A DNA stretch of 64,000 nt, from positions 5,103 through 69,102 of the forward strand of contig JAPYUT010000011.1 of NCBI GenBank assembly GCA_029940475.1, read 5' to 3'. Positions 28,064 to 36,518 of the stretch are shown piece by piece. Source of the stretch: Verrucomicrobiales bacterium (GTDB taxonomy: Bacteria; Verrucomicrobiota; Verrucomicrobiia; Verrucomicrobiales; DEV007). The translations under genes were made by a program, and so were the position numbers. The notes beneath the pieces are model-generated. The model saw nothing but the letters and a program-made list of their open reading frames with translations, was not told the origin of the DNA and searched no databases. Numbering within the stretch: position 1 is the first letter of the stretch; each line of letters opens with the position of its first letter.

Positions 28064-30835
28064 ATGACTTCCAAAGAAATCCGCCAGTCGTTCCTTGATT
28101 TTTTCAGGGAGAAGCAGCACACGATTGTTGCCTCCTCCTCGCTGCTGCCCGAGTCCCCGGGCTTGTTGTTTACCAACGCTGGCATGAACCAGTTTGTACC
28201 GTTTTTTCTGGGCACCCAGAAATCCCCCTACCAGCCGCCACGGGCGGCGGATACCCAGAAATGCATCCGTGCAGGAGGCAAGCACAATGATCTTGAGGAT
28301 GTCGGCTTTGACACCTACCACCAGACGCTCTTTGAGATGCTCGGCAACTGGTCCTTTGGGGATTACTTCAAGAAGGAGGCGATCGAGTGGGCCTGGGAGT
28401 TGCTGGTGGAGCGCTGGGGATTCCCGCCGGAGCGGCTTTATGCGACGGTGTACCGCCCGGGTGATGGTGATCCCGCCGAGTTTGACCAGGAGGCACATGA
28501 TCACTGGGCGGCTGTTTTTGAGGCAGCCGGCCTGGATCCGTCAGTGCATATTGTCGACGGCAACAAGAAGGACAACTTCTGGATGATGGGTGATAGTGGG
28601 CCGTGCGGACCCTGCTCCGAGGTGCACGTTGACCTGACGCCTGAGGGGAATACCAGGGGTAGCCTGGTCAATGCCGATGACCCGCGCTGCATTGAGTTGT
28701 GGAACCTGGTCTTTATCCAGTATAACGCGGAGAAGGACGGCAGCTTCCGCGCCCTGCCCTCATGTCACGTGGATACCGGGATGGGCTTCGAGCGGGCCTG
28801 CTCGATGATTCAGGGCACCAGGGGATTCACGGACTTCTCCACCCCGATTTCCAATTACGAGACGGATGTTTTCCGGCCGGTCTTTGACGCCCTTGAACAA
28901 GCCAGCGGCAAAACCTATGGCTGCAGCCTTCCGGAGTCACGTGAGGGCTTAAGTGAGGCCGAGCAGGTTGACATTTCCTTTCGCGTCATTGCCGATCACC
29001 TGCGCACCTTGAGCTTCGCGATTGCAGATGGCATCAAGCCCGGCAATGGCGGTCGCAACTATGTATTGCGCCGGATTCTGCGCCGGGCGGTGAAATTCGG
29101 CCGCACGCTTGGGATAGGGAAAGGCAAGCCGTTGCTGAGCGGGCTTGTGCCGACCCTGGTCGAGGAGTTTGGCGGGATTTTCCCTGAGCTTGCGCAACGT
29201 CAGGCTGCCATTATTGAGACCCTTGATGGCGAGGAGACCCTTTTTGGCCAGACCCTCGACCGTGGCCTTAAGCTTTTTGAGAGCCAGCTTGCCAAGGCGC
29301 AGGGTGGAGTATTTCCCGGTGACACCGCCTTTGACCTGGAGGCCACCTATGGCTTCCCGGTTGATTTGACTGAACTGATGGCTGCCGAGCGAGGTCTGAG
29401 TGTGGACATGGAAAGATATTCCGAGTGCCTGCGCGAACACCAGGAGATCAGCCGGGCCGGTGCCCAGGGAGAGGTGATTGCCGCACTGGATTACAAGACT
29501 GATGTCGAGACCGAGTTTACCGGATTTGATGAGGATGAGTCCGCCGCACAGGTGCTTGAGGTACTGGATCGTGACGGCACGCATTATGCAATCGTTGATC
29601 GCTGTCCCATGTATGCCGAGAAGGGCGGGCAGGTGAGTGATACCGGTGTGCTTGTCATCGGCGAGGAGGAGATTGCCGTGAGTGCCGTGAGCCAGGTTGG
29701 AGCGGCATTTTGCCTTGCCTTGGGTAAGCGGATTAAGGCATGGCAGGGGAAGGCACTGGGGGTAATCTTGAAGCTTGATGTGTCGCGGCGCAGGATGATT
29801 GAGACTCATCATACAGCAACACACCTGATGCACTGGGCGCTGCATGAGGTGGTAGGGCCCGAGGTCGCACAACAGGGTTCACTGGTGGCACCGGATCGTT
29901 TGCGCTTTGACTTCAACAGTGATGCCCTCAGCAGCGATCAGGTGAACGCGGTGGAGGAGCGGGTGAATTCCAGGATCGCCGATGACGACCCGGTCTCATG
30001 GCAGGAGTTGCCACATGAGGAGGTCAGGGATCGAGCCGATGTCATGCAGTTCTTCGGTGACAAATACGGTGACTTGGTGCGTTTGGTCAAGATTGGCGGC
30101 GAACCGGGTGCACTGGACGGCTATTCAATGGAGTTGTGCGGGGGCACGCACCTGCGCAGTACCGGCGCGATTGGCCGATTCAAGATCAAGAGCGAGGGTG
30201 CGATCTCGGCCGGGGTGAGACGCATCGAGGCGACGTGCGCCTCGGCGGCCGATGCCTATATAGAGGAGCGTATCGCGATACTCAAGGAAGAGGCACAGTC
30301 ATTTTCGGCAAAGCTCGACAAGGCCAACTCGACTTTGGCGCAAGGGGCACTGCCAACGCCTGTGCTGGACGGTGATGAGGCGGAGATTGAACCATGGCTT
30401 GCGTGGCGCGATTCCCTCAAGGCAACTGCAGCAGAGGCTGACAAGCTTCTCAAGAAGAAACAAATCTCCGGTGCTGCCGCACAGGCAGACTCCAATCTGG
30501 TTGAGCTCATTGCGGCAGCCTCAGGCGAGGTGCCGTTGATTGCGGAATCCTTCGAGGGGTCTCCCGCCTTGTTGCAGGAACTGCTCAACGGGCTGAAGAA
30601 AAAGCAGTTTGCCGGTATCGGGGTGATGGTTGTCAATGACGGCGAGAAAGTGCATGTCGGGATTGCAGTCTCGCCCGGATTCACCGATCGTTTTCAGGCG
30701 GGCAAACTGATGGGGGAGCTTGCCCAGCTGGTTAACGGCAAGGGCGGCGGTAAAGCGGAAATGGCACGCGGTGCGGGCAGTGATCCCTCGGGTGTCGAGG
30801 CATTGCTGGCCAGGTCCCGTGAGTTGATCGCGTAG
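28064..30835 (+). CDS. alaS: Alanyl-tRNA synthetase
   Basis: This enzyme charges tRNA-Ala and edits Ser/Gly mischarging, 923 residues. The class II catalytic core opens with TSKEIRQSFLDFF and includes KCIRAGGKHNDLEDVG and FEMLGNWSFGDYFK. The class-specific CHVDTGMGFERACSMIQG follows. The editing domain has the zinc ligands His583/His587 (HHTATH) and Cys692/His696 (CGGTH). The C-terminal C-Ala/DHHA1 domain (GGGKAEMARGAGSDP) is complete. Start 28064 (ATG) is chosen because homology begins there; an upstream start at 28034 adds unrelated residues. It appears to be a single gene, with no T-box or other leader. Confidence 0.97.
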   Translation: MTSKEIRQSFLDFFREKQHTIVASSSLLPESPGLLFTNAGMNQFVPFFLGTQKSPYQPPRAADTQKCIRAGGKHNDLEDVGFDTYHQTLFEMLGNWSFGDYFKKEAIEWAWELLVERWGFPPERLYATVYRPGDGDPAEFDQEAHDHWAAVFEAAGLDPSVHIVDGNKKDNFWMMGDSGPCGPCSEVHVDLTPEGNTRGSLVNADDPRCIELWNLVFIQYNAEKDGSFRALPSCHVDTGMGFERACSMIQGTRGFTDFSTPISNYETDVFRPVFDALEQASGKTYGCSLPESREGLSEAEQVDISFRVIADHLRTLSFAIADGIKPGNGGRNYVLRRILRRAVKFGRTLGIGKGKPLLSGLVPTLVEEFGGIFPELAQRQAAIIETLDGEETLFGQTLDRGLKLFESQLAKAQGGVFPGDTAFDLEATYGFPVDLTELMAAERGLSVDMERYSECLREHQEISRAGAQGEVIAALDYKTDVETEFTGFDEDESAAQVLEVLDRDGTHYAIVDRCPMYAEKGGQVSDTGVLVIGEEEIAVSAVSQVGAAFCLALGKRIKAWQGKALGVILKLDVSRRRMIETHHTATHLMHWALHEVVGPEVAQQGSLVAPDRLRFDFNSDALSSDQVNAVEERVNSRIADDDPVSWQELPHEEVRDRADVMQFFGDKYGDLVRLVKIGGEPGALDGYSMELCGGTHLRSTGAIGRFKIKSEGAISAGVRRIEATCASAADAYIEERIAILKEEAQSFSAKLDKANSTLAQGALPTPVLDGDEAEIEPWLAWRDSLKATAAEADKLLKKKQISGAAAQADSNLVELIAAASGEVPLIAESFEGSPALLQELLNGLKKKQFAGIGVMVVNDGEKVHVGIAVSPGFTDRFQAGKLMGELAQLVNGKGGGKAEMARGAGSDPSGVEALLARSRELIA

Positions 30836-30878
30836 CAGGGCTGAAAGTTGCCGGAAGGGAAAAAACACTGGATTTGTA

Positions 30879-31382
30879 TTGAATGCTGATTCATCAGGAT
30901 CGACCGCTGCACGTGTCGTCAATAGTCCAATAGGGGAGCTGATCCTTGTCGCTTCCGCCAGGGGGATTATCAGGATTTGTTTCGGAGAATGTAGCGATTA
31001 CGCAATGGTGAGCGGCGACAGCCCGCTTCAGGATCACCTCAACGCAGCGGCCATGCAGCTTGATGAATACTTTGCCGGAGAGCGCCGGGATTTTCATTTA
31101 CCGCTGGATCCGGCCGGTACCCGGTTCCAGCAATCAGTATGGCAACAGGTGCAGCTGGTCGCATTGGGACAGACTGCGACATACGGGGATATCGCCGGGC
31201 GGATAGGCAATCCCGCGGCCGCACGGGCTGTGGGTTCAGCTCTCGGCGCGAACCCTGTTCCCCTCATCATACCATGTCACCGGGTGATTGGAGCCAACAG
31301 TTCGTTGACAGGTTTCAGCGGCGGGCTTGAAATCAAGCGCCTGCTCCTGGGGCACGAGAGTGCATTAACAGCGGGTGGATAG
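30879..31382 (+). CDS. ogt: Methylated-DNA--protein-cysteine methyltransferase
   Basis: This suicide DNA-repair enzyme transfers O6-alkyl groups from guanine to its own Cys, 167 residues. The acceptor Cys133 is in IPCHRVIG, followed by TGFSGGLEIKRLLLGHE. The helix-turn-helix region ATYGDIAGRIGNPAAARAVG and the Asn of GANPVPLI are all in place. The N-terminal domain is short and fits Ogt rather than Ada. The start is probably TTG at 30879, since in-frame ATGs do not occur early enough. It follows alaS after 43 bases. Confidence 0.93.
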   Translation: MNADSSGSTAARVVNSPIGELILVASARGIIRICFGECSDYAMVSGDSPLQDHLNAAAMQLDEYFAGERRDFHLPLDPAGTRFQQSVWQQVQLVALGQTATYGDIAGRIGNPAAARAVGSALGANPVPLIIPCHRVIGANSSLTGFSGGLEIKRLLLGHESALTAGG

Positions 31383-31442
31383 CAATTCCCCGGTCACCTG
31401 ACTTTGAGCGCGGCATTTCCATGAAATACCTGCACGATTTGT

Positions 31443-31468
31443 ACCACAGTTGGTTGCATTACTGTGGT
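31443..31468. promoter_or_regulatory. Perfect 8-bp inverted repeat upstream of the DUF1080 gene
   Basis: ACCACAGT (31443-31450) and ACTGTGGT (31461-31468) are perfect inverted copies separated by ten bases. The centre-to-centre distance of 18 bases is close to two helical turns, the layout of a dimeric repressor site. It lies 22 bases before the start of the DUF1080 gene. No matching regulator gene is adjacent. Confidence 0.35.
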
Positions 31469-31489
31469 CGTTGGTGTCAAGCTTCCACA

Positions 31490-32443
31490 ATGAACCCGAT
31501 TTCTAAGATCCTCGCTATTTTTCCTCTTATCATTTTAATTACCGTCACCCTGTCGTTTCCTGCAGCCTTTTCTGCTGACAAGAATGCCCGGCCGGTGTGG
31601 ACAGATACCGCCAAGGCGGCAGTTGAAGACCCGGATTTCCTGCTGCAGGGCGAGTATGTTGGAAGTGGAGTGGGAATGCAGGTGGCGGCACTTGGCGGTG
31701 GAAGATTTTATGTCAGCAGCTTTGAGGGGGGACTGCCCGGGGCAGGCTGGAAACGTAATGCGCCAACAGTTGAACAAATCGGGACTGATGGCCTGAAGGG
31801 GAGAATCGGCAAGATGAAGAAAGTTGTGCGTGAGAGTCCCACCCTTGGCGCCAAGCCCCCCGCCGGCAGCGTGATTCTATTTGCCGGGAAGGCTAATGAT
31901 CAGGTTAAGGGGGAAGTGAAAGACGACTTGCTTTGGGCGGGCGCCCAGAGCACCGGGGAATACGGTGACTTCCTGCTGCATCTAGAGTTTCGCCTGCCCT
32001 ATAAACCTACGGCGCTACTGACCAGCCAGGATCGCGGAAACAGTGGCATCTACCTGCAAAATCGTTACGAAGTGCAGGTTCTCGATAGCTTTGCTCTGGT
32101 TTATGATCGCGCACAGGTGAAGCTGCCACTGAAATCAGACCCGAAGCAGTGGTGTGGCTGCTTCTACAAGTTCAAGGTTGCCGATACGCCAATGTGCCTG
32201 CCTCCCTTGAGCTGGCAGACCTATGATATTGAGTTTAGAGCCCCGAAATTCGACAACGGTAACAAGACGGCTGATGCCCGGATTACGGTGAAGCACAACG
32301 GCATCACAATTCATGATGACGTTGCGTTGCCAAAAGGCACCGGTGCCGGGGGAGGGCGCAAGGAGGTGCCACTGGGGCCAATCATCTTTCAGGGTCACGG
32401 CAACCCTGTGGCTTACCGCAATGTCTGGCTGTTGCCGCGCTGA
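31490..32443 (+). CDS. Secreted DUF1080 (3-keto-disaccharide hydrolase) protein
   Basis: This is an exported protein of 317 residues. After the signal peptide (FPLIILITVTLSFPAAFSA) comes a charged region of about 100 residues. A concanavalin-like DUF1080 domain then shows YGDFLLHLEFRLPYKP, DRGNSGIYLQNRYEVQVLDS and, at the C-terminus, PIIFQGHGNPVAYRNVWLLP. Members of this family hydrolyse 3-keto-glycosides or bind carbohydrate, and they are very abundant in Planctomycetota and Verrucomicrobiota. The start at 31490 is chosen for the signal peptide. No keto-forming dehydrogenase (GMC or Gfo/Idh) is adjacent. Confidence 0.88.
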   Translation: MNPISKILAIFPLIILITVTLSFPAAFSADKNARPVWTDTAKAAVEDPDFLLQGEYVGSGVGMQVAALGGGRFYVSSFEGGLPGAGWKRNAPTVEQIGTDGLKGRIGKMKKVVRESPTLGAKPPAGSVILFAGKANDQVKGEVKDDLLWAGAQSTGEYGDFLLHLEFRLPYKPTALLTSQDRGNSGIYLQNRYEVQVLDSFALVYDRAQVKLPLKSDPKQWCGCFYKFKVADTPMCLPPLSWQTYDIEFRAPKFDNGNKTADARITVKHNGITIHDDVALPKGTGAGGGRKEVPLGPIIFQGHGNPVAYRNVWLLPR

Positions 32444-32462
32444 GCGATTGTTGTTAATTTAA

Positions 32463-33089
32463 ATGAGCTTAAAGGAACTTCTCAGACCCACGTGGGTATT
32501 CGATATCGCAACAAAGTTGCGTACTCCCATTCATTACCGGCGGTGGCTCAGGGCGAACTGTCCTCATCCTCCTCCCGGGTTTGTGAAGCATCTTATACTT
32601 AAGGAATACGCGCAGCGTTTCCCTTGTGATGTATTCGTGGAAACAGGGACTTTTCGCGGCAATACAGTCAGCGCAATGAGCAGATATTTCGGGGAAATAC
32701 ACTCGATCGAGCTCGATCCCGAGCTCGCGTCCCGTGCTCAGCGGATTTTTAAATCCGACCAACACATTACGATTCACCAGGGGGACAGTGCCGTAATATT
32801 GGAGGAGGTGCTTGATCGGATCGGGGACAAATCCGTGATGTTCTGGCTCGATGGCCACTATTATTCGGGAGTCACCAAACTGGTGGCGGATGAATCCCCG
32901 ATCGTCGGGGAACTGGAGTGCATCAGGAACTCAGGAGTGGATCCCGCTGTGGTTCTTATTGATGATGTGCGGGAGTTTGACGGCACCCGTGGCTACCTGA
33001 GGATTGACCAACTGCACGCGCATCTGGACAGGGTGGCAGAGGGACGGCAGTTCTATCACCTGGACGATATTTTCCGCTGGCACGCCTAG
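32463..33089 (+). CDS. Class I methyltransferase-fold protein
   Basis: This is a cytoplasmic protein of 208 residues with a Rossmann-type SAM-binding core. FVETGTFRGNTVSAMSRYF corresponds to motif I. IHSIELDPELASRAQRIF corresponds to motif II, with an acidic residue for the ribose. The core continues with VMFWLDGHYYSG and VVLIDDVREF. It resembles small sugar- or polysaccharide-associated methyltransferases of the FkbM/TylF-like group, but the substrate is unknown. It starts 19 bases after the DUF1080 gene and may be in the same operon. Confidence 0.65.
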   Translation: MSLKELLRPTWVFDIATKLRTPIHYRRWLRANCPHPPPGFVKHLILKEYAQRFPCDVFVETGTFRGNTVSAMSRYFGEIHSIELDPELASRAQRIFKSDQHITIHQGDSAVILEEVLDRIGDKSVMFWLDGHYYSGVTKLVADESPIVGELECIRNSGVDPAVVLIDDVREFDGTRGYLRIDQLHAHLDRVAEGRQFYHLDDIFRWHA

Positions 33090-33200
33090 GGAACGAGCCT
33101 CGGCAGGTGTATTGGTCTGTTGGCCGGTGATCCGCGTATCCACTTGTCATGGTCAATCCATTAAGATTTGGCAATCGCTCTTATAAGCGGGAGCACCTTG

Positions 33201-34763
33201 CTATTCTTTTGTGAATGCGGCCTCCAGCTCCAATCCCTCAAGAGTTTTTGCATTGATAAGATGGCGACCTTCGGCATTGGCAATGCAGAGATTGTCGCCG
33301 AGCGGGCACAACCATTCTATGTCGGGAAATGATTTTTTCAGCGGCCGGGAATTTGGTGATTCGGGTGATAGCCTGTAGAGGTTGTCACCTTTGAGTATAT
33401 GAAGGAATCCTCCTGCAGCGGTGACAAACCGGGAGCCCTTCAAGTTTGCCCGGCTGCTCCTTATATTCCAGTGGCGCGGATTGACTTCGTCGATGCCGGA
33501 GTCGGTCACAATGAAGATCCGGTGTTCGCCTTTCCTCAGAGCATGCTCAATGGCCACCATCCCAAGGACATTACTCCATTTCTTCGGACAGGTTTTGAAG
33601 GACCAGTCCTTTGGATCAGCCCGGTCAAGGACACCGTCCTTCAGGATGAAGAGTTGACCGGCAAGTTCAGCGGTGTAGTCGGAGCCTTGCCATCTCTTGA
33701 GCGGGGCCTCGATCTTGCTGCTGGTTTCCTTGCCCCGCGCAAAATCATATGAGCTGGTCTGCAGGCACCATTGCGGATCGGGCGGGGCGGGATCAAGTGT
33801 GACCTTATTGGCAATGGCAGCACAGGACTCCCCGGTGGTAACCCACAGTCCCACGCGCCTGGCCCCGATGACACGGTTGGATAGCAGGTTAATGTTCCTG
33901 GAGGGCCAGTTTTTATATTCATCCGGTTCTACGCTGATGGCGGTGACTGGGGGGTTCACAATCAGGTTGCGGGCTATAGTGACATCGCTTGTGCGTGAGC
34001 ATGCCACCGCCGCGCAATACCAGCGGGATTGCTTGGATTCGGGATCATGATTAAGAATGAGATTTTCCTCCAGGCGGATGCCGGAACCTTTGGCACCCCG
34101 CGCCAGGTAGATGCTGTGGCGCGTGCATTCCCTGAAGAGGTTACCGGATACAGTCACTTGCCTGGCATTTTCAATATGGACGCCATAGCCCGATCCGGCA
34201 GCAGTCCCGATGGTTGGGCCGATGATGTTACGGTCGATGCTTACCTCCTGGTAACTTCCGCTTTCTGAGGTCGCAATGCTGATTCCAACGGCGACGTTTT
34301 TAATGCTCAGGTCCGTGAAACGGATTGCCTTGTTATTGGTGCTGCCGGAATAGTTGCCGATGGCATGCGTATTGTGATCCAGTGGAGGGTTGCCACTGAT
34401 TGTCAGCTTCTGGATTGTGAGGCCGGAGAGATTACTGCCAATATAGAAGCCGAACTTTGCGTCCGGGGCGAGTTCGAGACGGGTCTTCTCACGATCCATT
34501 CCGGTGATGATAATATTACTCTTGTTCCCCAGCAGGATGGCCTGGGAGTGAGGCTCACGGGCTGGAAGCCTGTAGGTCCCGGGTGCCAGCACGATGGTGG
34601 TGTTGGAACGTGCTTTGCTGATGACTTCCGCCAGGTCCGTGGCGGGAGTGACCTTTATGGTCCTGGCCGAGATCCCTGCCGTGGCAAGCAGCAGGCAGGG
34701 AAGGGTCAGGATTGTCGTTTTAGCGGCGGCAGGTTTAAGGCTGGTAAACATGTTCGGCGGCAT
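33201..34763 (-). CDS. Secreted right-handed beta-helix protein with C-terminal blade-like repeats
   Basis: This is an exported protein of 520 residues. A signal peptide (TTILTLPCLLLATAGISA) precedes a parallel beta-helix at about residues 35-330. It has recurring NNKAIRFTDLSIKN, GYGVHIENARQVTVSGNLF and GIRLEENLILNHD rungs, as in NosD- and pectate-lyase-like proteins. The C-terminal 160 residues contain four similar strands (LFILKDGVLDRADP, IFIVTDSGIDEVNP, LHILKGDNLYRLSP and DNLCIANAEGRHLIN), a possible incomplete propeller. Such helices often bind or cleave polysaccharides; no lyase residues are evident. ATGs at 34763 and 34751 are both possible. It is divergent from the sulfatase at 34914. 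Confidence 0.72.
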   Translation of the reverse strand: MPPNMFTSLKPAAAKTTILTLPCLLLATAGISARTIKVTPATDLAEVISKARSNTTIVLAPGTYRLPAREPHSQAILLGNKSNIIITGMDREKTRLELAPDAKFGFYIGSNLSGLTIQKLTISGNPPLDHNTHAIGNYSGSTNNKAIRFTDLSIKNVAVGISIATSESGSYQEVSIDRNIIGPTIGTAAGSGYGVHIENARQVTVSGNLFRECTRHSIYLARGAKGSGIRLEENLILNHDPESKQSRWYCAAVACSRTSDVTIARNLIVNPPVTAISVEPDEYKNWPSRNINLLSNRVIGARRVGLWVTTGESCAAIANKVTLDPAPPDPQWCLQTSSYDFARGKETSSKIEAPLKRWQGSDYTAELAGQLFILKDGVLDRADPKDWSFKTCPKKWSNVLGMVAIEHALRKGEHRIFIVTDSGIDEVNPRHWNIRSSRANLKGSRFVTAAGGFLHILKGDNLYRLSPESPNSRPLKKSFPDIEWLCPLGDNLCIANAEGRHLINAKTLEGLELEAAFTKE

Positions 34764-34913
34764 CTCTTACACAACTGGTGTCATTAAACCATTGTCATCA
34801 GAAAACGGCGACACTAAATGCACCTGGGGAGCAGTTTTAGGACTTTGGGTTGGGGCTTGGAACCGGCTTTCCAGGTATTGCCAAAGCAGTGTATCTGCGC
34901 TAGATCAATTGCG

Positions 34914-36512
34914 ATGAGATTACGATATTTGAACCTTCTCCTGATGCTAACCTTTCTGCCGGCCGGAGGGCAAGCTTTCGCGGCTGATCGGCCGAATATC
35001 GTTTTCATTTTCAGTGATGATCATGCGCCCCACGCCATCGGAGCATACAACGGCTGGCTGAAACCGGTAAACCCGACACCGAATATCGACAGGCTGGCGA
35101 CTGAAGGAATGCTCTTTGAGAACAGCTTCTGCACCAACTCGATTTGCGGTCCCAGCAGGGCGGTGATCATGACCGGCAAGCACAGCCACAAGAACGGGTT
35201 CATGAATAACGGCAACTCGTTCAACTGGAAACAGCAGACTTTCCCGAAGCTGCTGCGCCAGCAGGGATATACGACAGCACTTTACGGCAAGTCACACCTC
35301 AAGGGATCACCACAGGGATTTGATGACTGGAAGGTTTTGCCGGGGCAGGGGCTGTATTACAACCCGGACCTGATAACACCGGAAGGACGGGTGCGCATTG
35401 AGGGGCATTGCACGGACATCGTGACTGACCTTGCAGTTGAGTGGTTGAAGAAGGGTCGCGATAAATCAAAGCCTTTCATGCTGATGGTCCAGCACAAGGC
35501 GCCGCACCGCAACTGGATGCCGGCATTGCGCCACCTTTCCCTTTATGACGACATTAAGATTCCGGAACCCGCCACGTTGTTTGATCAATGGCAGGACAAT
35601 GCCCCCCCGGCGCGGCACCAGGAACTTGAGGTTGATCGCCATATGGATATCAATTACGACCTCTTTGTTGACCTGACGGTGGATTACAAGGGAACCCCCT
35701 CACAGAAGCGCCAGGACCAATCTGCCTGGAGAAACATGAAGCGCATGAGCAAGGATCAACTGGATGCGTGGCGGGCATTTTATGCCCCGCGTGACAGGAA
35801 GTTTCATGAGGCGAAATTGACCGGCAAAGACCTAGTGCGCTGGAAATTCCAGCGCTACGCAAAGAATTACCTGCGCTGTGTGCGGGGTGTGGATGACAGC
35901 GTAGGCACCCTGCAGGGGGCACTCAAGGAACTGGGAATCGAGGACAACACGATTGTCATCTATTCCTCCGACCAGGGTTTTTACATCGGCGACCACGGCT
36001 GGTATGACAAGCGCTGGATGTATGAGGAGTCGTTGAAGATGCCCTTTATCGTCAAGTGGCCCGGTGTGGTTACGGCGGGCTCACGCTCGAGGCAGATGAT
36101 ACAGAACCTGGATTACGCCGAGACGTTTCTAAACATTGCCGGGGCCTCTATCCCGGCCGATATGCAGGGTCGCTCGTTGTTGCCGATCCTGAAGAACGGC
36201 AAGGCTGAGAGCTGGCGCAAGAGCATCTATTACCATTATTACGAATTCCCCAGCGTGCACATGATTCCACGACATTACGGTATCCGTACAGCGAGATACA
36301 AACTGATGCATTTTTACCAGTTTGGTAACGAGTGGGAAATGTATGACCTCAAGGAGGATCCCGATGAACTGACTAACATCTACGGCAAGGCCGGAAAGGA
36401 AAAATTGCAGACCGACCTCAAGAGGCAACTGGTCGCGATCCGCAAACGTTACCAGGACAACAGTGACGTGTCCGAGAAGCCGGCCACCTGGAAGAAACAG
36501 ATGCGCCCGTAG
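34914..36512 (+). CDS. Secreted Cys-type sulfatase
   Basis: This is a type I sulfatase of 532 residues with a signal peptide (LNLLLMLTFLPAGGQAFA). The metal-binding Asp pair is in IVFIFSDDHAPH (35-36). Formylglycine would form at Cys78 in CGPSRAVIMTG. The later YSSDQGFYIGDHGWYDKRWMYEE carries the second metal Asp and conserved His. It hydrolyses sulfate esters, probably on a polysaccharide, but the sugar specificity is not readable. The ATG at 34914 is chosen for the signal peptide. It converges on the DUF1501 gene with six bases between. Confidence 0.92.
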   Translation: MRLRYLNLLLMLTFLPAGGQAFAADRPNIVFIFSDDHAPHAIGAYNGWLKPVNPTPNIDRLATEGMLFENSFCTNSICGPSRAVIMTGKHSHKNGFMNNGNSFNWKQQTFPKLLRQQGYTTALYGKSHLKGSPQGFDDWKVLPGQGLYYNPDLITPEGRVRIEGHCTDIVTDLAVEWLKKGRDKSKPFMLMVQHKAPHRNWMPALRHLSLYDDIKIPEPATLFDQWQDNAPPARHQELEVDRHMDINYDLFVDLTVDYKGTPSQKRQDQSAWRNMKRMSKDQLDAWRAFYAPRDRKFHEAKLTGKDLVRWKFQRYAKNYLRCVRGVDDSVGTLQGALKELGIEDNTIVIYSSDQGFYIGDHGWYDKRWMYEESLKMPFIVKWPGVVTAGSRSRQMIQNLDYAETFLNIAGASIPADMQGRSLLPILKNGKAESWRKSIYYHYYEFPSVHMIPRHYGIRTARYKLMHFYQFGNEWEMYDLKEDPDELTNIYGKAGKEKLQTDLKRQLVAIRKRYQDNSDVSEKPATWKKQMRP

Positions 36513-36518
36513 CGGAGA

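Noticed and set aside
28949-29872. A 307-codon minus-strand frame inside alaS
   Set aside because: It is a codon-bias shadow of the alanyl-tRNA synthetase.
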